Of a stretch of DNA of 64,000 nt, positions 38,280 through 48,592 are shown piece after piece. Under the pieces are notes generated by a model. That model did not search any database. It saw only the letters and a list, made by a program, of their open reading frames with translations, and was not told the DNA's origin. Both the position numbers and the translations under genes were made by a program. Each line of letters begins with the position of its first letter. Positions within the stretch are counted from its first letter, which is position 1. Source of the DNA: Azospirillum isscasi (GTDB lineage Bacteria; Pseudomonadota; Alphaproteobacteria; Azospirillales; Azospirillaceae); NCBI RefSeq assembly GCF_030849505.1, contig NZ_JAUJFI010000004.1:1-64000 (forward strand), read 5' to 3'.

Positions 38280-38996
38280 ATGAACAAATCATATATCTTC
38301 TCATTCGTTTGTGTGTTTGCACTTTATGGATGTGTCTCGGGCGACCCGGCGAGCGACCGTGCGCTGTACGATCAGGCCATCGACCGCAGCGCCATCTTCC
38401 AGGAGGCCAACGTCCGGCCCCTGGCGCCGCTGGCCTATCCCGTGCGCGCCCTGTCCCTGACCGGCAACACCGCCTGGGCGGACGGGAAGGAGGGGCAGCC
38501 GGTGACCATCGACAACTCCTATGGGATGTGGATCTCCGTGGAGCCGGAGCTTCAGACGGTCTGCCGCAACTTCCCGCGCGGGCAGGTTCTGGAAAAGCTG
38601 CACCAGCTTCTGGGCCTGAAGCCGGCGACGGAGGCCAACCGCAACGAACGCTTCGTCCGCTTCACCATCGAGAAGCAGGCCAACGGCCCGACCCGGGCCG
38701 GCATCTTCCGCCCCTGCGCCGACCCCGACACCGCAGCCACCCAGTGCGGCAACCAGATCAGGGTGGCCGACGGCCAGGGCGCCTATGTGGACTGGTTCGC
38801 CAACCAGATGGTCTTTTCCTACAAGCGCGATCCGGCGATGAGCGGCACCGGCTATCCCTGGACGCGGCTGGGCTACACCTACAACTGGGACCCGGCGGCG
38901 GCGGACATCCGCGGCGTGCAGGAATATGTCGTCCCCGACAAGACGGTCGTGACGGTCACGGAGATCGTCTCCCCGGAGGATTACTGCAAGCCCTGA
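38280..38996 (+). CDS. Hypothetical lipoprotein
   Basis: Envelope protein of 238 residues. A lipoprotein signal sequence (MNKSYIFSFVCVFALYGC) ends in a lipobox with Cys18 as the acylation site. The mature part has two further Cys pairs (TVCRNF, RPCADPD, TQCGNQ, DYCKP) and is rich in aromatic residues. I know no family for it. GGGGAGG lies 7 bases before the ATG. It is divergent from ipdC across 201 bases. The coding start region is AT-richer than the rest of the gene. Confidence 0.82.
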   Translation: MNKSYIFSFVCVFALYGCVSGDPASDRALYDQAIDRSAIFQEANVRPLAPLAYPVRALSLTGNTAWADGKEGQPVTIDNSYGMWISVEPELQTVCRNFPRGQVLEKLHQLLGLKPATEANRNERFVRFTIEKQANGPTRAGIFRPCADPDTAATQCGNQIRVADGQGAYVDWFANQMVFSYKRDPAMSGTGYPWTRLGYTYNWDPAAADIRGVQEYVVPDKTVVTVTEIVSPEDYCKP

Positions 38997-39068
38997 TGGG
39001 CGTCTTTCGAAGCGGCGCGGGGCGTGCTACGACTGCCGCCCCCTGTCCGACTTTCGAATGATGCCCGC

Positions 39069-40412
39069 ATGTCCGTCGCCGTCCGTTTCGCCCCCAGCCC
39101 GACCGGCCTCCTGCATGTGGGCAATGTGCGCCTCGCGCTCGTCAACTGGCTGTTCGCGCGCAAGGCGGGCGGCAATTTCCTGCTGCGCCTGGACGACACG
39201 GACGAGGAACGGTCCAAGCCGGAATACGCGGAGGGGATCGAGCGGGACCTGACCTGGCTCGGCCTGACCTGGGACCGCTTCGCGCGGGAGAGCGACCGCT
39301 ATGGCCGCTACGACGAGGTCGCCGCGGCGCTGAAGGCCGCCGGGCGGCTCTACCCCTGCTACGAGACGCCGGAGGAGCTGAACCTCAAGCGCGCCAGCCT
39401 CGTGTCGCAGGGCCGTCCGCCGATCTACGACCGCGCGGCGCTCCGCCTGAACGATGCCGACCGCGCGCGCCTGGAGTCGGAAGGGCGCAAGCCGCACTGG
39501 CGCTTCAGGCTGGAGCACGCGCCGGTCGAATGGACCGATCTCGTGCGCGGGCCGGTGCATTTCGAAGGCTCCGCGCTCAGCGATCCGGTGCTGATCCGCG
39601 AGGACGGGCGCCCGCTCTACACCCTGACCAGCGTGGTGGACGACGCCGACCTCGCCATCACCCACGTCATCCGGGGCGAGGACCACGTCGCCAACACCGC
39701 GGTGCAGATCCAGATTTTCCAGGCTGTCGGCGGTGCCGTCCCGGTCTTCGCCCATCTGCCGCTGCTGACCGATGCGGCGGGGCAGGGCCTGTCCAAGCGG
39801 CTGGGCAGCCTGTCCGTGGCGTCCTTGCGCGAGGAGGAGGGGATCGAGCCGATGGCGCTGGCCAGCCTGCTCGCCAAGCTCGGCACCTCCGACGCCATCG
39901 AGCCGCGGCTGACCCTGGACGAGCTGGTGGCCGAGTTCGAGATCGCCAAGGTGTCCCGCGCCACCCCGAAATTCGACCCGGAGGAGCTGCTGCGGCTGAA
40001 CGCCCGCATCCTCCACCTGCTGCCCTTCGAGCGGGTGGCCGGGGAACTGGCCGCGCTGGGATTGGCCGAGGCCGACGCGGCCTTCTGGGAGGCGGTGCGC
40101 CCCAACCTGTCGCGCGTCGCGGAGGCCCGCGACTGGTGGGCGGTGACCCATGCCCCGGTCGCCCCGGTGGCGGACGACCCCGCCTTCCTGGCCGAGGCGG
40201 CGGCCCTGCTTCCGGAAGAACCCTGGGACCTCTCCACCTGGGGTGCCTGGACGGGGGCGGTGAAGGCGAAGACGGGGCGGAAGGGCAAGGATTTGTTCCT
40301 CCCCCTGCGCCGCGCGCTGACCGGGCGGGACCATGGACCGGAGTTGAAGAACCTGCTACCCCTGATCGGCCGATCCCGGGCGCGCAAGCGCCTCGCGGGA
40401 GAGACGGCCTGA
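39069..40412 (+). CDS. gltX: Glutamyl-tRNA synthetase
   Basis: Class I aminoacyl-tRNA synthetase of 447 residues that charges tRNA-Glu. The HIGH-type motif is [14 protein letters not shown] at the N-terminus, and the KMSKS-type loop is [23 protein letters not shown] and HVIRGEDHV are conserved substrate segments. At this length it is the shorter alphaproteobacterial type, which often occurs as a second GluRS. It could be discriminating or non-discriminating. The ATG gives the conserved [13 protein letters not shown]; no clear ribosome-binding site is seen. Confidence 0.96.
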   Translation: MSVAVRFAPSPTGLLHVGNVRLALVNWLFARKAGGNFLLRLDDTDEERSKPEYAEGIERDLTWLGLTWDRFARESDRYGRYDEVAAALKAAGRLYPCYETPEELNLKRASLVSQGRPPIYDRAALRLNDADRARLESEGRKPHWRFRLEHAPVEWTDLVRGPVHFEGSALSDPVLIREDGRPLYTLTSVVDDADLAITHVIRGEDHVANTAVQIQIFQAVGGAVPVFAHLPLLTDAAGQGLSKRLGSLSVASLREEEGIEPMALASLLAKLGTSDAIEPRLTLDELVAEFEIAKVSRATPKFDPEELLRLNARILHLLPFERVAGELAALGLAEADAAFWEAVRPNLSRVAEARDWWAVTHAPVAPVADDPAFLAEAAALLPEEPWDLSTWGAWTGAVKAKTGRKGKDLFLPLRRALTGRDHGPELKNLLPLIGRSRARKRLAGETA

Positions 40413-40419
40413 GAATTCC

Positions 40420-40533
40420 TTCTCCCCCCTGGGGAGAAGGTTAGGACGGGGGGCGGCCGGGAGGCCGGACACGCTCTGCAAGGAGCCGGCGTTTCCCCCG
40501 CACCCCGACCCTCTCCCCGGAGGGGGGAGGGGG
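40420..40533. repeat. GC-rich palindromic intergenic element, copy 3 (longest)
   Basis: Two hairpin units, TCTCCCCCCTGGGGAGA at the left and CTCTCCCCGGAGGGGGGAG at the right, flank a central GGGGGGCGGCCGGGAGGCCGG segment. It belongs to the same family as the copies near 6.5, 34.5 and 57.0 kb but is longer and more diverged. It fills the gltX-cysS gap. Confidence 0.65.
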
Positions 40534-40565
40534 ATTGGAAGACCCCTTACAGGAGACATGGCGCC

Positions 40566-41939
<1,374 letters not shown>

Positions 41940-41943
41940 TGCG

Positions 41944-43170
41944 TTAACCGGGCCGGCGCGCCATCGCCTCGCGGTCGCGCGCCGGCCCGGTCCGCTCCTT
42001 CTTCCGGCCCGGCGGAACGCCGTTCAGCAGGAAGCGCAGCGTCGGCGACCGGCGCACCAGACCGTGATGGACCGCCAGCGGCAGGACCAGCCCCACCGCG
42101 GTGATCCCGGCGAACTCCAGCAGCGGCGGGGCGGGGACGGCCAGCAGGGCGAAGCCCAGGGCCATGACCACCAGATGGTGCAGCAGGTAGATCGTGTAGG
42201 ACGCCTGCGACAGTGCCCGCACCCGGCGGCTCTCCGCGGAGAAATACGCCTGCATCAGGCCGAGGACGAAGCGGAAGGCCGACCAGGCGGCGACGGCGCG
42301 CAGCGCCTCGTCCAGAAACCGGACCGGCATGGGCTTTTCCACGCCCACCATCCCGATATGGATGGCGAAGCACAGCAGGAAGGTCAGCGCCACGCCCCAG
42401 CTCGCCTTGGCGTAGCGCGCGGCCCCGCCCGGCCAATGGGCGATCAGCACCCCGACCGTGAAGAAGCCCGCCGAGGTGACGATGCTCACCGCGGTGGAGT
42501 TGGTCGGCACCAGCGGCGCCAGGAGCAGGGGGGAGAGGTTGTCGAACCCCAGCACCCCGATCATGACGAGGCTGAGCAGGAGCGGCGGCAGCCAGTCCGG
42601 CGGGTCGGCCAGCCAGCGGGCGAGCCCCGGAGCGCGCTCCGCCATCCGCCGGTGCAGCGCGGCCAGCAGCGGATAGGCGAGGCAGAGCGCCAGAACGCCG
42701 ACCGACAGCTCCACCAGGAACCACAGGTGATAGACGAGTCCGCCGCTGTGGAAGGCCGCGGGGACCGTCCGGGCGAAGAATTCCGCCGCCGTCAGGCCCG
42801 GATCGACCGCGCGGGTTTCCATCCACAATTGCGCGACGTTCAGGGTCGCCGCCATGGCGAACAGCGGGACCAGCAGCCTTGAGGCCCGCGAGGTCAGCAC
42901 CGCCCGCGGCCCGTGGCGGCGCAGGCTGTGGGCGATCAGCAGGCCGGAAATCAGGAAGAAGGCGGGCATGCGGAAGCTGTGGATGAGGTCGGCGAACAGC
43001 CCGATCCAGACGATCCCGTCGGGCGAATTCATCACCCAGTCGTAGCCCGGCGTGTAGATCAGCGCCGCGTGGTAGGGCACGCCCAGGATCATCAGCAGGC
43101 TGCGCGCCGCGTCCAGGGAATGGTCCCGCGCGCCGCCGCCCAACCCGTGTGTCATGCCTGCCGCCGCCAT
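41944..43170 (-). CDS. Acyltransferase 3 family membrane protein (OpgC-like)
   Basis: Polytopic protein of 408 residues with about ten membrane helices. It starts with the family signature DHSLDAARSLLMILGVPYHAALIY, whose His and Arg are typical of acyltransferase-3 enzymes, followed by HSFRMPAFFLISGLL. Members add acetyl, succinyl or other acyl groups to periplasmic or surface glycans; OpgC succinylates osmoregulated periplasmic glucans. The acceptor here is unknown. Its stop faces the cysS stop with a 4-base gap. Confidence 0.88.
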   Translation of the reverse strand: MAAAGMTHGLGGGARDHSLDAARSLLMILGVPYHAALIYTPGYDWVMNSPDGIVWIGLFADLIHSFRMPAFFLISGLLIAHSLRRHGPRAVLTSRASRLLVPLFAMAATLNVAQLWMETRAVDPGLTAAEFFARTVPAAFHSGGLVYHLWFLVELSVGVLALCLAYPLLAALHRRMAERAPGLARWLADPPDWLPPLLLSLVMIGVLGFDNLSPLLLAPLVPTNSTAVSIVTSAGFFTVGVLIAHWPGGAARYAKASWGVALTFLLCFAIHIGMVGVEKPMPVRFLDEALRAVAAWSAFRFVLGLMQAYFSAESRRVRALSQASYTIYLLHHLVVMALGFALLAVPAPPLLEFAGITAVGLVLPLAVHHGLVRRSPTLRFLLNGVPPGRKKERTGPARDREAMARRPG

Positions 43171-43444
43171 CGCCTATGCCTTCCGGGGTCTCTTTCGCAT
43201 CGCCTCCCCGAACGAACGCGCCGGGGCATCGTCCGGACGCGCTAGGGGCCGCGGCTAAATCGGGGAACCGACGAAGGGGTAAGCCGTTCCCGCCGGATGC
43301 GCCGTGCCCGGGGTATCGAGCGCCGAGGGTTCACGCCAACGGCCCGCATCTGCTACAAGACCGTCGCGGAGCGCTCGCATTCACGCGGGTGGCGCCGTCG
43401 TTCGCGCCCGTATTTCCGCGGGTGGCTTTTGGAGGATTCCGCTC

Positions 43445-43909
43445 ATGCTCTGGCTCGCCGCCTACATCGGCAGCGTACTCGCCATCAATTACGCCTTCAG
43501 CCTCGCGCCGCATCTGGACCTGCTGTGGTCCTGCTGGGCCGGGTTGATCTTCGTCCTGCGCGACATGGTTCAGGTCCGCTACGGGCACTGGTCGCTCGCC
43601 GCCATGCTGGGCGCCACGGTGCTGTCCTTCCTGCTGGCCGATCCCTTCGTCGCCATGGCCAGCGTCACCGCCTTCGCGGTGTCGGAGGTGATCGACTGGG
43701 GCGTCTTCACCGTCACCCGCCGCCCGCTGCGCGACCGGCTGTGGATCAGCGCCGCCCTGTCGGTGCCGGTGGACACGGCGCTGTTCTTCGGCATGCTCGA
43801 CATCTGGGACCCGACCGTCTGGGCGGCCAGCCTCGCGTCCAAGCTGGCCGGCGTGTCCGCCGTGTGGATGCTGATGCGCGTGCGGGCGGCACGGCCGGCG
43901 GCAGCCTGA
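43445..43909 (+). CDS. VUT-family transporter (YhhQ-like, possibly for queuosine precursor)
   Basis: Membrane protein of 154 residues with about five hydrophobic segments, starting MLWLAAYIGSVLAINYAFS. LRDMVQVRYG and VSEVIDWGVFTVTRR fit the VUT/DUF165 family, where some members import 7-deazaguanine precursors of queuosine. GGAGGA lies 8 bases before the ATG. The queC gene in the same window shows that the cell makes queuosine itself, so salvage or another substrate is possible. The longer upstream frame has no membrane character and is rejected. Confidence 0.75.
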   Translation: MLWLAAYIGSVLAINYAFSLAPHLDLLWSCWAGLIFVLRDMVQVRYGHWSLAAMLGATVLSFLLADPFVAMASVTAFAVSEVIDWGVFTVTRRPLRDRLWISAALSVPVDTALFFGMLDIWDPTVWAASLASKLAGVSAVWMLMRVRAARPAAA

Positions 43910-44045
43910 TCCGGTTCCGGATTTGGCAATCGCCGACTCGGGCGCCGACTCGGGCGCCGACTCGGGTGCCGACTGGGGCAAACGCCGTCACCCGTGCGGC
44001 GTTTCCCCGATGGAACCGGATGCCCGCGGCGTCGGCGATTGCCAA
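43909..44045. repeat. Interleaved inverted repeats around a 12-bp tandem array
   Basis: Arm A ATCCGGTTCC (43909-43918) pairs with GGAACCGGAT (44012-44021). Arm B TTGGCAATCGCCGAC (43923-43937) pairs perfectly with 44031-44045. The order A-B-A'-B' means both stems cannot form together without a pseudoknot. Between them are four 12-bp units of CGCCGACTCGGG type (43931-43978) and a hairpin AACGCCG/CGGCGTT (43981-44003). It lies between two convergent genes. Confidence 0.85.
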
Positions 44046-44058
44046 GAGCCCTCCGGCG

Positions 44059-45900
44059 TCAGGCCGCCGTGTCCACCGTCTGGCCGGTCCGGCTGGGGCC
44101 GTCGGCCTCGTCCGGGATCTCCACTAGGAAGATGGCGCCCCGGCCCGGACGCGACAGCACCCGCACCCGGTAGCCGAGCAGGCGGCTGAGCCGCGCCACG
44201 GTGGCGAGGCCGAGGCCGAGGCCCTTGCGCCGGTCGCGCTCCGGATTGCCGATCTGGTAGAAATCCTCGAAAATCAGGTGCAGCCGGTCCTGGGGGATGC
44301 CGGGGCCGGTGTCCTGCACCTTGATGGCGGTGAAGCCGCGCGCCTGCCGGCAGGTCACCCGGATGGTGCCGCTGTGGGTGTATTTCAGCGCGTTGTTCAG
44401 CAGGTTGCGCACGATCCGTTCCAGCATCGCCGGGTCGGTCGTCACGCGGGCGCCGCCGCAGGTGACGCGGAAGCCCAGCCCCTTGCCCGCCGCCTCCAGC
44501 CGGCCTTCCTCGCAGATGCGCTCCAGGAAGACCGGCAGGTCCAGCTCGGCAAGCTGCGGGCTGATCACGCCGGTCTCCAGCATGGCGATGTCCATCAGCG
44601 AGTTCAGCAGGCGCTGGGTCGCCTCGAACCCGTCGCGGGCGGCGTCCACCAGCTTGCGCAGGGCCGGACCCTCCGCCTGTTCGCCGATCATGTGCAGATA
44701 GATGCCCAGCGTTTGGAGCGGCTGGCGCAGGTCGTGGCTGGCCGCGGCCAGGAAGCGCGATTTGGCGGCGTTGGCCTGCTCCGCCTCCGCCCGCGCCAGC
44801 GCCAGCGCGTCGTAGCTGCGGCGCAGCTCCGCCATGCGGTCGCGGTCCTGAAGCACCGAATTGACGGTGGCGACCAGAAGCAGCGTGATGATGAGGCCGG
44901 CGAACAGCACCGCGCGCGGCGTGGCGCTGGCCACGCTCTTCTCGAAGGCGCCGGTGCCGGACAGGACCAGCGTCCAGGGGCGCCCGAACACGTCGATGTG
45001 GCGGACGTCCTGAAAGGCCGCCGCCCGGCCGGACGCGGAATCGAACATCAGCGAGTCCGGCGTGGCCTCCCCCCCGTCATGGACGCGGACGTCCAGGAAT
45101 TCGGACGCGCCCTGGCTCATGATGCTGCGCATCAGGTCGTGCGCACGGAAGGGGCTGTAGACGAAGCCGAGCAGCGCCTCCCGCCGGTCGGCGGCGGTGG
45201 TCAGCGGCTGGTGCTGGTCGTAGACGGGCACGTAGATGAGGAAGCCGGGCTGCACGTCCTGATCGGTTTCCTGGACCAGCCGCAGCCGGGCGGTGGCCGC
45301 GGCGGCCCCGCTGGCGCGGGCGCGTTCCATGGCGGCGCGGCGGGTCGGCTCGGCGTGCATGTCGAAGCCGAAGGCCCGCAGGTTGCGGCTGGCGAAAGGC
45401 TCGATGTAGACGATGGGAAAATACTCGGGCCGTTCGCCTTCCGGCGTCACGCGGTAGTTGTAGAAGCCGGCGGCGTGAAGCGACGCCTCGTGCTGCTCCC
45501 GGTCGGCGGCCTTCACGCGCCGGGCGTAGCCGATGGCGTGGATGCCGGGGTAGCGGTCCTCCACATGCAGGCCGGTGACGTAGGTGCGCCACTCCGTCCG
45601 GCTGACCTGCCCGCCGCCCGCGTCCACCATCGCCACGGCGCCCTGGAGCATTTGCTCGTAGGTGTCCAGCCGTGCCGTGATGTCGCCGTTCAGATCGCGG
45701 GTCAGGGCGCGGAAGCGCGCTTCCGCCAGCCGTTGGTTCTGTTCGGTCAGCAGCAGCCAGGCGAGGCCGGTCAGCAGCAGCCCCAGCCCGAACACCAGCC
45801 AGCTTTCCCAGGAGCGGAACAGCCGGCCGCCGGGATCGGCGGTGTGGGCGCGTTTGGGCTCCGGTGGCGCCGGCCGGGGTGGCGGTAAGGGAGCGCCCAT
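44059..45900 (-). CDS. CHASE-domain sensor histidine kinase
   Basis: Membrane-bound kinase of 613 residues. The first membrane helix (about 33-55) is followed by a periplasmic CHASE domain (about 75-300, with HAIGYARRV and FPIVYIEPF), a second helix near 320-345, a coiled linker, the HisKA helix AAASHDLRQPLQTLG with the phosphorylated His, and an HATPase domain (NLLNNALKYT, DTGPGIP, GLGLGLA). CHASE domains bind small ligands such as cytokinin-like compounds; the ligand here is unknown. The preceding receiver gene is 14 bases away, so the pair probably works together. Confidence 0.93.
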   Translation of the reverse strand: MGAPLPPPRPAPPEPKRAHTADPGGRLFRSWESWLVFGLGLLLTGLAWLLLTEQNQRLAEARFRALTRDLNGDITARLDTYEQMLQGAVAMVDAGGGQVSRTEWRTYVTGLHVEDRYPGIHAIGYARRVKAADREQHEASLHAAGFYNYRVTPEGERPEYFPIVYIEPFASRNLRAFGFDMHAEPTRRAAMERARASGAAAATARLRLVQETDQDVQPGFLIYVPVYDQHQPLTTAADRREALLGFVYSPFRAHDLMRSIMSQGASEFLDVRVHDGGEATPDSLMFDSASGRAAAFQDVRHIDVFGRPWTLVLSGTGAFEKSVASATPRAVLFAGLIITLLLVATVNSVLQDRDRMAELRRSYDALALARAEAEQANAAKSRFLAAASHDLRQPLQTLGIYLHMIGEQAEGPALRKLVDAARDGFEATQRLLNSLMDIAMLETGVISPQLAELDLPVFLERICEEGRLEAAGKGLGFRVTCGGARVTTDPAMLERIVRNLLNNALKYTHSGTIRVTCRQARGFTAIKVQDTGPGIPQDRLHLIFEDFYQIGNPERDRRKGLGLGLATVARLSRLLGYRVRVLSRPGRGAIFLVEIPDEADGPSRTGQTVDTAA

Positions 45901-45914
45901 GCCGGTCCGCCCCT

Positions 45915-46328
45915 TCACGCCGTGCCGGCGGGCCGCTCCCGCAGCACCTTGGTCAGCACGGCCTGGAGATGGGGCGGCAGCACCGGCTTCTGCAGGACGG
46001 TCAGCCCGCGGGCGCGGGCGTCGCGCAGCCCGTCGGTGGAGGTGTCGCCGGTGATGATGACGCCCGGCACCTCCGCTCCGGCCTCCGCCCGGATGCGGTC
46101 GATGGCTTCCACGCCGGTGCGCCCTTCGCGCAGACGGTAGTCGGCCAGGATGGCGTGCGGTGTTTCCCCGGCGGCGGACAGGCGGTCGACGGCCTCGCCC
46201 TCGCTCTCTGCGGTGACGACCCGGTACCCCCACATCTCCAGGAGGAGGTTGAGGGCCTGCAAAACCGTGCGCTCGTCGTCGATCACCATGACGAGCTTGT
46301 TCCCGTCGTCGTCACCCGCAGGAATCAC
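45915..46328 (-). CDS. Single-domain response regulator
   Basis: Receiver-only protein of about 137 residues: MVIDDERTVLQALNLLLEMWGY gives the acidic pocket, ILADYRLREGRTG holds the phosphorylated Asp, VIITGDTS the conserved Thr and VLQKPV the Lys. There is no output domain, so it likely acts by protein contact or passes phosphate onward. The start is uncertain: a GTG is used here, and an in-frame TTG lies 9 bases upstream. It is cotranscribed with the CHASE kinase that follows. Confidence 0.85.
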   Translation of the reverse strand: MIPAGDDDGNKLVMVIDDERTVLQALNLLLEMWGYRVVTAESEGEAVDRLSAAGETPHAILADYRLREGRTGVEAIDRIRAEAGAEVPGVIITGDTSTDGLRDARARGLTVLQKPVLPPHLQAVLTKVLRERPAGTA

Positions 46329-46623
46329 AGCGTCCAATCCATCCGTTCGGAAAGGCCGGTGATCATACAGATCAGCCGGCAGCCAGCGAGAAAAGAGTAC
46401 CGCACCCGTGAGACGGGCGCCATGCGAAGGGCCGCCCGTGTAGCACAGACAATGGTTTATTCGGTCAGTACAATTGTCCTATTACCTCCATTGCGTCGCC
46501 TGGCCGACGCGGCAAAGCCCCGCATCCATGGTGATTCCCATCAAAAGCATTGAGATGCCGGGGCGCATCGTCCATTCTTCCGGCCCTTCGGACAGTCCTA
46601 TGACCTTCTTTCGGGCGGCGGCA

Positions 46624-48228
46624 ATGACGGGCGAACGCATCTATCTCTATGACACCACGTTGCGCGACGGGGCGCAGACCCAGGACGTGGATTTCTCCGT
46701 CGCCGACAAGATCGCCATCGCCCGCGACCTCGACCGGCTGGGGATCGACTATGTGGAAGGCGGCTGGCCCGGCGCCAACCCGACCGACGACCAGTTCTTC
46801 GCCGAGGCGCCGGATCTCGCCCGCTCCACCTTCACCGCCTTCGGCATGACGCGCCGTCCGGGCCGCAGCACCGCCAACGACCCGCAACTCGCCGCCCTGA
46901 TCCAGTCCAGGGCGCGCGCCGTCTGCATCGTCGGCAAGACCTGGGACTTCCATGTCGATGTGGCGCTGGCCATCCCGCGCGAGGAGAACATCGAGCTGAT
47001 CGCCGACAGCATCGCCGCCCTGAAGGCCGCGAAGGGCGAGGCGCTGTTCGACGCGGAGCATTTCTTCGACGGCTACAAGCGCAACCCGGCCTACGCCGCC
47101 GCCTGCGTCAAGGCCGCCTACGAGGCGGGCGCCCGCTGGGTCGTGCTGTGCGACACCAACGGCGGCACGCTGCCGCACGAGATCGACGAGATCGTCCGCC
47201 AGGTGATCGGGGAGCATGGCATCCCCGGCGACCGGCTGGGCATCCATTGCCACAACGACACCGAGAACGCCGTCGCCAACTCGCTGGCCGCTGTGCGCGC
47301 GGGCGTGCGGATGGTGCAGGGGACCATCAACGGGCTGGGCGAGCGCTGCGGCAACGCCAACCTCGTCTCCCTCATCCCGTCGCTGATGCTGAAGATGGGC
47401 CATGACGTCGGCATCAAGCCCGCCGACCTGCCGCTGCTGACCGAAATCAGCCGCAAGTTCGACGAGCGGCTGAACCGCGCGCCCAACCGCCACGCCCCCT
47501 ACGTCGGCGCCAGCGCCTTCGCCCACAAGGGCGGGCTGCACGTCTCCGCCGTGGAGAAGGACCCGTCCTCCTACGAGCATGTGGCGCCGGAATCGGTGGG
47601 CAACCGCCGGCAGATCGTCATGTCGGACCAGGCCGGGCGCTCCAACGTCATCGCGCGGCTGCGCGAGATGGGCATGGCCGTGGACCCGAAGGACGAGCGG
47701 CTGAACCGCCTGCTCGACCTCGTGAAGCAGCGCGACACCGAGGGCTATGCCTACGACACCGCCGAGGCCAGCTTCGAGCTTCTGGTCCGCCGCGAGCTGG
47801 GCGAGGTGCCGGACTATTTCACCCTGAAGCGCTTCCACGTCACCGACGAGCGCCGCTACAACGCCAAGGGCGAACTGGTGGTGGAGTCCGAGGCCGTCGT
47901 CCGCGTGAAGATCGGCGGCAAGGAGTATCACGAGGTGGCGTCGGGCAACGGCCCGGTGAACGCGCTGGACACCGCGATGCGCAAGGCGCTGGAGCCGCTG
48001 TACCCGCTGCTGGACGGGGTGAAGCTGTCCGACTACCGCGTGCGCATCCTGGCGGCCAAGGACGGCACCGGCGCCATGCCGCGCGTGCTGATCCGCTCGC
48101 GCAACGGCGACGGGTCGGAATGGTCCACGCTGGGCGTCTCCACCAACATCATCGAAGCGTCGATGGAGGCGCTGGTGGACAGCTACACCTTCAAGCTGTT
48201 CAAGGGCGGGGCGGTGTCGCGGGGGTGA
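46624..48228 (+). CDS. cimA: (R)-citramalate synthase
   Basis: Condenses pyruvate and acetyl-CoA to citramalate, giving threonine-independent isoleucine precursors. The 534-residue protein has a TIM barrel starting RIYLYDTTLRDGAQTQDVDFS (metal-binding Asp), HCHNDTENAVANSLAA (metal-binding His pair), GLGERCGNANL and a C-terminal regulatory domain (YHEVASGNGPVNALDTAMRKAL) where isoleucine would bind. The long CimA type is distinguished from 2-isopropylmalate synthase by the DGAQTQ segment. An ATG 24 bases upstream is an alternative start. Confidence 0.93.
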   Translation: MTGERIYLYDTTLRDGAQTQDVDFSVADKIAIARDLDRLGIDYVEGGWPGANPTDDQFFAEAPDLARSTFTAFGMTRRPGRSTANDPQLAALIQSRARAVCIVGKTWDFHVDVALAIPREENIELIADSIAALKAAKGEALFDAEHFFDGYKRNPAYAAACVKAAYEAGARWVVLCDTNGGTLPHEIDEIVRQVIGEHGIPGDRLGIHCHNDTENAVANSLAAVRAGVRMVQGTINGLGERCGNANLVSLIPSLMLKMGHDVGIKPADLPLLTEISRKFDERLNRAPNRHAPYVGASAFAHKGGLHVSAVEKDPSSYEHVAPESVGNRRQIVMSDQAGRSNVIARLREMGMAVDPKDERLNRLLDLVKQRDTEGYAYDTAEASFELLVRRELGEVPDYFTLKRFHVTDERRYNAKGELVVESEAVVRVKIGGKEYHEVASGNGPVNALDTAMRKALEPLYPLLDGVKLSDYRVRILAAKDGTGAMPRVLIRSRNGDGSEWSTLGVSTNIIEASMEALVDSYTFKLFKGGAVSRG

Positions 48229-48266
48229 CGTTGGTGCTTTGCGGGGTGCCGCTTTGCGGGCGGTGA

Positions 48267-48527
48267 ACCACGAAGACACGAAGGACACAAAGATTCTCAC
48301 GAAGAGGTTTTCGAAGGGGCGGCGTTCGGCCTTGCCGCCGCGTTTTTCACCACAGAGACACAAAGACACAGAGAAAAAAGAGATATGCGTGCGGCTGGCT
48401 GGCTGTTTCCAACGTGCTCTCTGTGTCTTTGTGTCTCTGTGGTTCACCGGCTTCGGGAAGACACCCGTGCAACGGGCTGAACGGCGCCCGCCCGTGAAAC
48501 CCTTTGTGTCCTTCGTGTCTTTGTGGT
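48267..48527. repeat. Nested inverted-repeat element (two stems of about 25 bp)
   Basis: Non-coding element in the 364-base gap between cimA and trmJ. The outer arms (48267-48292 and 48502-48527) are 26-bp inverted repeats with one mismatch, built on CGAAGACACGAAGGACACAA. The inner arms (48350-48374 and 48418-48442) are a perfect 25-bp inverted repeat built on CCACAGAGACACAAAGACAC. Outer and inner words resemble each other, which suggests one arose from the other. The purine-rich strand bias of each arm is striking against the GC-rich surroundings. Confidence 0.88.
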
Positions 48528-48592
48528 GAAAATCCGCCGGCGCCCCCGGCGCGTTATCACCCCGCCGACACACCACGCACTGTCCTGAACCG

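Noticed and set aside
43171-43444. preQ1 or other riboswitch upstream of the VUT-family transporter
   Set aside because: The leader has no recognisable pseudoknot or A-rich tail of the preQ1 classes. A covariance-model search could change this.
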